The notes under the pieces are model-generated. The model saw only the letters and a list, made by a program, of their open reading frames with translations. It was not told where the DNA came from and searched no databases. This document shows, piece by piece, positions 58,582 through 64,000 of a DNA stretch of 64,000 bases. Within the stretch, counting starts at the first letter, position 1; every line of letters starts with the position of its first letter. The DNA comes from Bacillus niameyensis (GTDB lineage: Bacteria; Bacillota; Bacilli; Bacillales; Bacillaceae_C). Position numbers and translations under genes: made by a program. Where the stretch lies: NCBI RefSeq assembly GCF_001375535.1, contig NZ_LN831197.1, positions 4,543,156 to 4,607,155 on the forward strand. Direction: 5' to 3'.

Positions 58582-59754
58582 ATGAAGAAAACAAACATCA
58601 CACTTGTACTATTATTATCCAATTTATTTATTGCGTTTTTAGGTATAGGTCTCGTCATTCCAGTACTGCCGACATTGATGAATGAGCTGCATATTTCAGG
58701 TTCTGTCGTTGGTTATATGGTTGCAATTTTTGCGATTATGCAATTATTGGCCTCTCCTATAGCGGGACGTTGGACAGATTCGATTGGCCGTAAGAAGATG
58801 ATTGTCAGCGGGTTATTTATTTTTAGTGTATCAGAACTTTTATTTGGGATTGGAAATGATTTATGGGTTTTATTTGTTTCCCGTGCTTTAGGTGGAGTTA
58901 GTGCAGCTTTTATTATGCCTGCTGTTACAGCATTTATTGCTGACATTACGACAATGGAGACACGTTCAAAAGCACTAGGGTATATGTCAGCAGCCATTTC
59001 TACTGGTTTTATCGTCGGACCTGGGATTGGTGGTTTTTTAGCTGGAATCGGAACACGGGTACCGTTCTTTTTTGCCGCAGGTCTCGCTTTAATTGCAGCA
59101 ATATTTTCCATTATTGCCCTTAACGAACCCGAGAGACAGAAAGAAACGGTTTTACAGAACGACAAACTCAAAACAGGCTGGAAACGGATATTTGCGCCAA
59201 TGTATTTTATCGCATTCATCGTCATTTTCATTCTGTCGTTTGGTTTAGCATCCTTTGAGTCGATTTTTAGTTTGTATGTTGATCATAAATTTAGTTTTAC
59301 TCCGACAGATATTGCGATCATCATCACAGGCGGGGGAATTGTTGGCGCGTTTGCCCAGTTAGTATTATTTGATTGGTTTACGAAACACTTTGGTGAAATC
59401 CGTTTAACATTATACTGTTTAATTTTTTCGGCGGTACTTGTTTTTATCATGACCACTGTGAATTCGTATGCTAGTATTCTAATGACTGCCATCTTTATTT
59501 TCGTCGGTTTTGATTTGATACGCCCAGCCGTCACCTCATATTTATCGAAAATTGCTGGAAATGAACAAGGTTTTGTTGGTGGAATGAACTCGATGTTCAC
59601 GAGTATAGGCAATGTCATTGGACCGATTGTAGGTGGGGCGTTATTTGATGTTAACTTGGATTATCCATTCTACTTTGCTGCGGTAGTATTATTGATCGGT
59701 GTTGGACTTTCACTTAAGTGGAAAAAGCCGGGGAGAGAACAAGAGGTTTCATAA
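58582..59754 (+). CDS. MFS multidrug efflux transporter (NorA/Bmr-like)
   Basis: A 390-residue, 12-helix drug:H+ antiporter-type protein. FIAFLGIGLVIPVLPTLMNE in helix 1 (motif D1), GRWTDSIGRKKMIVSGLFIF in loop 2-3 (motif A), and FIVGPGIGGFLAG in helix 5 (antiporter motif C) place it in the DHA1 group with NorA, Bmr and Blt. Real substrates cannot be told. GAGGAGAAAG precedes the ATG. Convergent with katE and closed by a shared terminator. Confidence 0.88.
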   Translation: MKKTNITLVLLLSNLFIAFLGIGLVIPVLPTLMNELHISGSVVGYMVAIFAIMQLLASPIAGRWTDSIGRKKMIVSGLFIFSVSELLFGIGNDLWVLFVSRALGGVSAAFIMPAVTAFIADITTMETRSKALGYMSAAISTGFIVGPGIGGFLAGIGTRVPFFFAAGLALIAAIFSIIALNEPERQKETVLQNDKLKTGWKRIFAPMYFIAFIVIFILSFGLASFESIFSLYVDHKFSFTPTDIAIIITGGGIVGAFAQLVLFDWFTKHFGEIRLTLYCLIFSAVLVFIMTTVNSYASILMTAIFIFVGFDLIRPAVTSYLSKIAGNEQGFVGGMNSMFTSIGNVIGPIVGGALFDVNLDYPFYFAAVVLLIGVGLSLKWKKPGREQEVS

Positions 59755-59830
59755 TTCGGACTATTTTTGAAAAACTGGTTCTTGGAAATAGGTTTGGCGA
59801 AATCATTGAACGAGTCGACAATTTATAAGG

Positions 59831-59864
59831 AATAAAACCGCCAATCATTTTTGGCGGTTTTATT
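59831..59864. terminator. Bidirectional terminator between MFS and katE
   Basis: AATAAAACCGCCAA (59831-59844) and TTGGCGGTTTTATT (59851-59864) form a 14-bp perfect stem with U-runs in either direction. Confidence 0.9.
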
Positions 59865-59923
59865 CGTCAAATAGTAATCTTCTTTTATGCATTAAAATGT
59901 TGATTAAGTATGGACGCTTTAAA

Positions 59924-61984
59924 CTAGGTTCTATTCCAAAAACGTTGCTGTGCAATGGCGGAGACAAAATCTTCTCCAAAGTTTGGATTATTTGCGGCAA
60001 AAACAACACCAGCCAAATTGTTTTTTCCAGATGCTTGGATATATGATTGTCCTGTCGAGGCAACACCAATTGGTTTATAGTGTTGATAAGCTACACGTAC
60101 GAATTCTGTCACATTAGCATTGAATTTTGCTTGATTTTTAGCACTTCCGCCCACAACATAGAGGGAGTCAAGCAGATAAGGACTTGTTGTAAGAAAGGTT
60201 TTATCCACCTTAAGTGTTATACCGTCCGCACCTGTAACAGTACCAAGTGTTTCACTTACGACGACGACAAAAACTCCATACTTTTTTAATGTTTTAAGTA
60301 CGTTTCTTACTTCATTACCATTGAAGCCATTGTCGATCAGTATACCTACTTTTTGCGTGTAGGCGTAACGAGGTGTACTAGCTTGACTAAGAGAAGAATA
60401 ACTTGTAGAGACCGGAACTTGGGTTCCACTTGGACGGTCGACGCCAATATTGTCAGCAACAATATAGGCCAATTCTTGATCGACGTTAACAAGAATATCG
60501 ACAACTTGCTGGCGAACAGACCTTCTTTTTACACTTCCAACTTGATAGCTAAGCCCGTCAATCGTATGTTGTTTTTCAATGGGCGTCAAACTGTTCCAGA
60601 ATATTCGCGGCTGCGAATAGAAATCGTTAAATGATTTGCTTCTGCCTCGTATATCATGACCTTCCACTTTTTGGGGATAATGAGAATAGCCGCCTTCTTC
60701 TGGCGGGGTAGTGTAAGGTGTGTTATTGGCTATTGAATTATTATGATAGTTAACCTGATCAACATCTATTCGATACCTCATATGGCCTTGTCGTTGATTG
60801 TTATGAAAAGGGCAGATTGGTCGATTGATCGGTAAATCTTGAAAGTTAGCACTTCCAAGCCGATGGTATTGTGCAATTTGATAAGCAATTAACCTGCCTT
60901 GCAGGACAGGATCATTGGAAAAGTCAATTCCAGGAACAACATTTGCAGGGTTAAAAGCTACTTGTTCCAATTCGGCAAATTCATTATCTACATTTTTATT
61001 TAATGTCATCTTGCCGATTAGCTGAACAGGGACGACCTCTTCCGGCCAAAACTTTGCGGGATCGAGAAGATCGAAGTCGAATTTAAATTCATCCTCCATT
61101 GCTATTAGCTGGACGCCTAATTCATATTCGGCATACGCACCTCGTTCAATTGCCTCAATAAGATCCCGTCGGTGGAAGTCTGGATCAAGTCCGCCAATTT
61201 TCAGTGCCTCATCTTGAAGTAATGAGTGAACACCGAGCACTGGTTTCCAAACAAACCTGACAAAAGTAGCCTTTCCTTGTTCGTTTACAAATAGATAAGT
61301 ATTAATCGCCCACGATTCCATCATTCGATAACTTCTTAAAATCCCCCGGTCGGACATGATCCACAATACCATATGAAGTGATTCAGGATTATTGGCGACA
61401 TAATCCCAAAAATTGTCATGGGCACCAGAAGCTGTTGGGACGTCTGTGCGCGGCTCGCCTTTATACGCATGGATTACATCTGGAAACTTCATCGCATCTT
61501 GATTAATTAATACTGGCATGGCAATTGTAGTCAAATCGTAATTACCTTCTTCTGTATAAAACTTAACCCCTTTACAGCGTAAATCTCTTGCCGTATCATA
61601 AGACCCTCTACCTCCTTGCACGGTAGAAAAGCGCACAAATACAGGAGTCTTTTTTCCTGCTTCCTGTAAAAACCCAGCCTTTGTAAACTGCTTCATCGAC
61701 TGATAACATTCAAACTCTCCGTGGGCTCCATAACCTCTTGCATGAACAACCCTTTCCGGAATCCTCTCTTTGACAAAATGCGTCATCTTTTCAAAGTAAT
61801 GGAAATCCTCGAGTAATGACGGACCACGCACTCCTGCCTTTAACGTTTCCTCATCATTTGATACTTTTAGCGATTCGTTTGTTGTCATTGGTTTTCCTGT
61901 ATTTTTTACGCGGAACTCATTTAATTGCTCGTTTTTAGCATTTTTCTGAATAGGCTTTTGGTTTCGTGATGATTTCTCATCCAT
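59924..61984 (-). CDS. katE: Large-subunit catalase
   Basis: A 686-residue clade II catalase that dismutates hydrogen peroxide. The distal His81 is in [16 protein letters not shown], the Asn in [14 protein letters not shown] region, and the heme-ligand Tyr in [15 protein letters not shown]. The C-terminal 170 residues ([43 protein letters not shown]) form the flavodoxin-like domain found only in large catalases. The length matches B. subtilis KatE, which is under general-stress control; I could not confirm a sigma-B promoter here. Convergent with the MFS gene. Confidence 0.95.
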   Translation of the reverse strand: MDEKSSRNQKPIQKNAKNEQLNEFRVKNTGKPMTTNESLKVSNDEETLKAGVRGPSLLEDFHYFEKMTHFVKERIPERVVHARGYGAHGEFECYQSMKQFTKAGFLQEAGKKTPVFVRFSTVQGGRGSYDTARDLRCKGVKFYTEEGNYDLTTIAMPVLINQDAMKFPDVIHAYKGEPRTDVPTASGAHDNFWDYVANNPESLHMVLWIMSDRGILRSYRMMESWAINTYLFVNEQGKATFVRFVWKPVLGVHSLLQDEALKIGGLDPDFHRRDLIEAIERGAYAEYELGVQLIAMEDEFKFDFDLLDPAKFWPEEVVPVQLIGKMTLNKNVDNEFAELEQVAFNPANVVPGIDFSNDPVLQGRLIAYQIAQYHRLGSANFQDLPINRPICPFHNNQRQGHMRYRIDVDQVNYHNNSIANNTPYTTPPEEGGYSHYPQKVEGHDIRGRSKSFNDFYSQPRIFWNSLTPIEKQHTIDGLSYQVGSVKRRSVRQQVVDILVNVDQELAYIVADNIGVDRPSGTQVPVSTSYSSLSQASTPRYAYTQKVGILIDNGFNGNEVRNVLKTLKKYGVFVVVVSETLGTVTGADGITLKVDKTFLTTSPYLLDSLYVVGGSAKNQAKFNANVTEFVRVAYQHYKPIGVASTGQSYIQASGKNNLAGVVFAANNPNFGEDFVSAIAQQRFWNRT

Positions 61985-62136
61985 ATAAGTCCCACCCCTA
62001 TTAATGGAGATTTAAATTTATTAGTTCCATTCATATACCTATGCTATTTTTTTTGGCCTAGACCTATTAAGGCGACATCTGCACACTCATTTCGCGAATT
62101 CATATAGTATTACGACCTATAAAGGAGGTTAGTTAG

Positions 62137-62322
62137 ATGGATAATGAAAGCTTTATTAGAAAAGGTTTACATTTGCAGGGGTTACCAAGCTACGAAAAAG
62201 ATGTCCCATATATTGAAGATATACTGAAGACGATGAAGATAGCCGAAAATTCTCTGCAAGCATATCCCTATTTAAACATGGAAGTTCCGATAATGGTTGT
62301 AGATAAGGAGTTAATGAGATGA
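62137..62322 (+). CDS. Small AtzG/GatC-like partner of the amidase
   Basis: A 61-residue protein directly before the amidase, overlapping it by four bases (ATGA). AAAGGAGG precedes the ATG. The sequence (PYIEDILKTMKIAENSLQAY, YLNMEVPIM) resembles the short helical partners, GatC- or AtzG-like, that stabilise amidase-signature enzymes; the similarity is weak and based mainly on size and position. Confidence 0.6.
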   Translation: MDNESFIRKGLHLQGLPSYEKDVPYIEDILKTMKIAENSLQAYPYLNMEVPIMVVDKELMR

Positions 62323-63713
62323 CTGATATAGCTTTTTGGACCGCAACAGAGCTTGGTCCACTAATTAAATCGAGGCAGTTATCACCAGTAGAATTGACAA
62401 AACACATATTAAACCGTATTGATAAGATTGATTCAATTCTCCGGACGTATATAACTCCACTACCTGAACTTGCCCTTCAACAAGCAAGAGAGGCTGAAGA
62501 TGATATCATGCATGGTAAGTACATCGGACCTCTGCACGGAATTCCAATCGGCATAAAAGATAATTATGTTACGAAAGGTATAAGAACAACTGTCGGATCG
62601 AAGCTTTTTGCTAATTTTATTCCTGAGGAAAGTGCGACAACAGTAAAAAAACTGTTAGGAGCAGGGGCAATAATGTTAGGTAAGCAAAATATGCATGAAC
62701 TCGCAGCTGGTTCAACGGGCACAAATCCATTCTTTGGGACTACCCGCAATCCATGGAATACAGATTACATGCCAGGTGGATCAAGTGGTGGTGGTACTGC
62801 GTCCTTAGCAGATGGTTTAGCGACACTTGCAACTGGGACAGACACATTTGGATCTATTCGATTACCAGCGGCCATGTGTGGAGTATACGGATTAAAGCCA
62901 ACTTATGGTCTTGTTAGTACTTATGGTGTTATTCCATCAGCTTGGTCATTGGATACTGCGGGACCAATGGCGAGATCTGTTTCAGACTTGGCTCTCATGC
63001 TTAATTATATGGCCGGTTTTGATGCAAATGATCCTGCAAGTCTTAAAGTAGCGGTTCCCAATTATACAGAAAATCTTAATAAAGGAATTAGGGGAGTAAA
63101 AATAGGAATTCCTTCGTATTACCTCGAAAGATTGGACTCAGATGTCGAGAAACTTTTTCTACACGCAATTTCAATACTTAGAAGTTTAGGGGCAGAAATA
63201 AAAGAACTTGTTATCCCTGAGTTAGCTATGGCAACATTCGCAGGCTATGCAACTGTAACTGGAGAAGCCTCTGCATTTCATTATGATTGGCTTCAGAAAT
63301 ATCCAAAGGACTACTCGGAGGATATTAGAACTTTCTTTCTAGCAGGGACATTAACGGGTACACCCCAGTATGTCAGAGCACAACAAGCAAGAAGAAAAAT
63401 GGTGAAAGCGTTGGATCAAGTATTTCAAGACGTTGACATCCTAGTCGGCCCGACTATCCCGATTACAACCCCAGCTTTTAGTGATAGTTGGATAGAGCAA
63501 AATTTGGAAGTTGTAAAACGGTGCTTGCCATTTACTTCTCCTATAAACTTAACAGGGTTACCAAGCCTAGCGGTCCCAATGGGTTTAGACAAGCGGGGAC
63601 TTCCTGTTGGTATGCAATTGATTGGCAATCATCTTTCCGAAAAACTTCTATTGCAGATCGGAAGCGCATGGGAAAATAACGAACCATTAACGATGACGTT
63701 ACAGGGGACATGA
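62319..63713 (+). CDS. Amidase-signature family hydrolase
   Basis: A 464-residue amidase. The Ser-cisSer-Lys triad is complete: Lys80 in GIPIGIKDN, Ser155 in MPGGSSGGG, and Ser179 in GTDTFGSIRLPAA. The spacing equals that of GatA. In the last motif Phe177 replaces a Gly that is usual at this place (GTDTGGSIR), which may reshape the active site. Family members hydrolyse amides such as allophanate, indoleacetamide or glutamine; the short partner upstream suggests an AtzE/AtzF-like or GatA-like arrangement but not a tRNA amidotransferase, since gatB is absent. The C-terminus PLTMTLQGT ends normally. Confidence 0.88.
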   Translation: MTDIAFWTATELGPLIKSRQLSPVELTKHILNRIDKIDSILRTYITPLPELALQQAREAEDDIMHGKYIGPLHGIPIGIKDNYVTKGIRTTVGSKLFANFIPEESATTVKKLLGAGAIMLGKQNMHELAAGSTGTNPFFGTTRNPWNTDYMPGGSSGGGTASLADGLATLATGTDTFGSIRLPAAMCGVYGLKPTYGLVSTYGVIPSAWSLDTAGPMARSVSDLALMLNYMAGFDANDPASLKVAVPNYTENLNKGIRGVKIGIPSYYLERLDSDVEKLFLHAISILRSLGAEIKELVIPELAMATFAGYATVTGEASAFHYDWLQKYPKDYSEDIRTFFLAGTLTGTPQYVRAQQARRKMVKALDQVFQDVDILVGPTIPITTPAFSDSWIEQNLEVVKRCLPFTSPINLTGLPSLAVPMGLDKRGLPVGMQLIGNHLSEKLLLQIGSAWENNEPLTMTLQGT

Positions 63714-63746
63714 GGGAGAATAGAGATTTTTTTGGATCATCCAATA

Positions 63747-63787
63747 CAGTCCCCTATTGCGCAGGGGCACACAGGGGACTGATTTTT
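63747..63787 (+). terminator. Terminator between the two amidase genes
   Basis: CAGTCCCCT (63747-63755) pairs with AGGGGACTG (63773-63781), followed by ATTTTTA. It starts 34 bases after the amidase stop. Confidence 0.75.
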
Positions 63788-64000
63788 ACTTATTTATAGC
63801 AAAGCCTAATAACTCTTCTCTTTTTTTATAAAACTCTTTTAAAAAGGTTTGCTCATATGCGTATCCAGCATGCATCAAGATTTTTTCATTATGATTGGCA
63901 GCGGCTAATTGCAGTCCAACAGGTAGTCCATTATTAGCAATTCCACATGGGATTGATAGGGCAGGTTGGCCTGTTAAATCAAAAACAGCTGGAATCCGAA
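63786..64000 (-). CDS. C-terminal part of a second amidase (cut by window edge)
   Basis: On the minus strand 71 codons run from the window edge to TAA at 63788-63786: IPAVFDLTGQPALSIPCG, NGLPVGLQLAAANHNEKILM, then YEQTFLKEFYKKREELL. The run from TGQPALSIPCG through GLPVGLQL is the C-terminal signature of amidases. It is convergent with the amidase at 62319, differs clearly from it in sequence, and lacks the catalytic region within the window. Confidence 0.8.
   Translation of the reverse strand, partial: RIPAVFDLTGQPALSIPCGIANNGLPVGLQLAAANHNEKILMHAGYAYEQTFLKEFYKKREELLGFAINK

Noticed and set aside
61985-62060. Sigma-B promoter for katE
   Set aside because: Expected from B. subtilis, but no GTTTAA-like and GGGTAT-like pair with correct spacing could be found by eye.

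Overview
The window is a low-GC, AT-rich chromosomal segment typical of a Bacillaceae-type Firmicute. Evidence is the strong GGAGG ribosome binding sites, frequent TTG/GTG starts, and the company of YwbE, YbxH, YwqG, YesL, CBO0543-type and KatE-type proteins. No rRNA, tRNA, CRISPR array, transposase or phage gene was seen. Layout: (1) 1-1.5 kb holds a DUF1080 protein, probably the end of a sugar cluster, and a YwqG-like protein. (2) 1.8-9.0 kb is a defence island. One promoter is followed by a small unknown gene, a single-domain retropepsin, and a complete Wadjet plasmid-defence system in the order jetD-jetA-jetB-jetC. (3) 9.1-15.1 kb holds an unknown protein, ywbE, a PadR/HAAS pair, an XRE-repeat protein with near-identical 168-bp internal repeats, a run of 21-bp intergenic repeats, and an ECF sigma/anti-sigma pair. 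Next to the sigma gene lies a candidate structured non-coding RNA. (4) 15.8-34.6 kb is a large carbohydrate region: secreted GH85 endoglycosidase, a kinase-like phosphotransferase, GH43, a GntR/LacI regulator, a GxGYxYP protein, an unrecognised 716-aa protein, a GtaA-like 668-aa protein, an orphan sugar-binding lipoprotein, and two divergent pairs of Gfo/Idh/MocA dehydrogenase plus AP-endonuclease-family isomerase. (5) 34.6-41.4 kb holds a lipoprotein, a DUF2812 remnant, the nadBCA operon with a NiaR-like operator, and an AAHS-type MFS transporter. (6) 41.7-45.8 kb holds ahpCF with a PerR-like box, a GNAT gene preceded by two perfect dyads, and an FNT channel. (7) 46.1-57.3 kb is a sugar-uptake locus: AraC, YesL, binding protein, two permeases and a membrane AraC regulator, divergent from a sulfatase and a second binding protein, with cre-like sites. 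(8) 57.6-64 kb holds small membrane and YbxH-like proteins, an MFS efflux pump, katE, and two convergent amidase genes, the second cut by the window edge. How it fits together: most of the window serves scavenging of complex, partly sulfated glycans. Secreted GH85 would act outside, binding lipoproteins would import products, and cytoplasmic hydrolases, oxidoreductases and isomerases would finish them. Genome defence and peroxide defence are separate blocks. The least explained pieces are the protease pair fused transcriptionally to Wadjet, the 716-aa protein, the candidate RNA at 15.2-15.4 kb, the 21-bp repeats, and two genes that appear to start at AUA and AUU.
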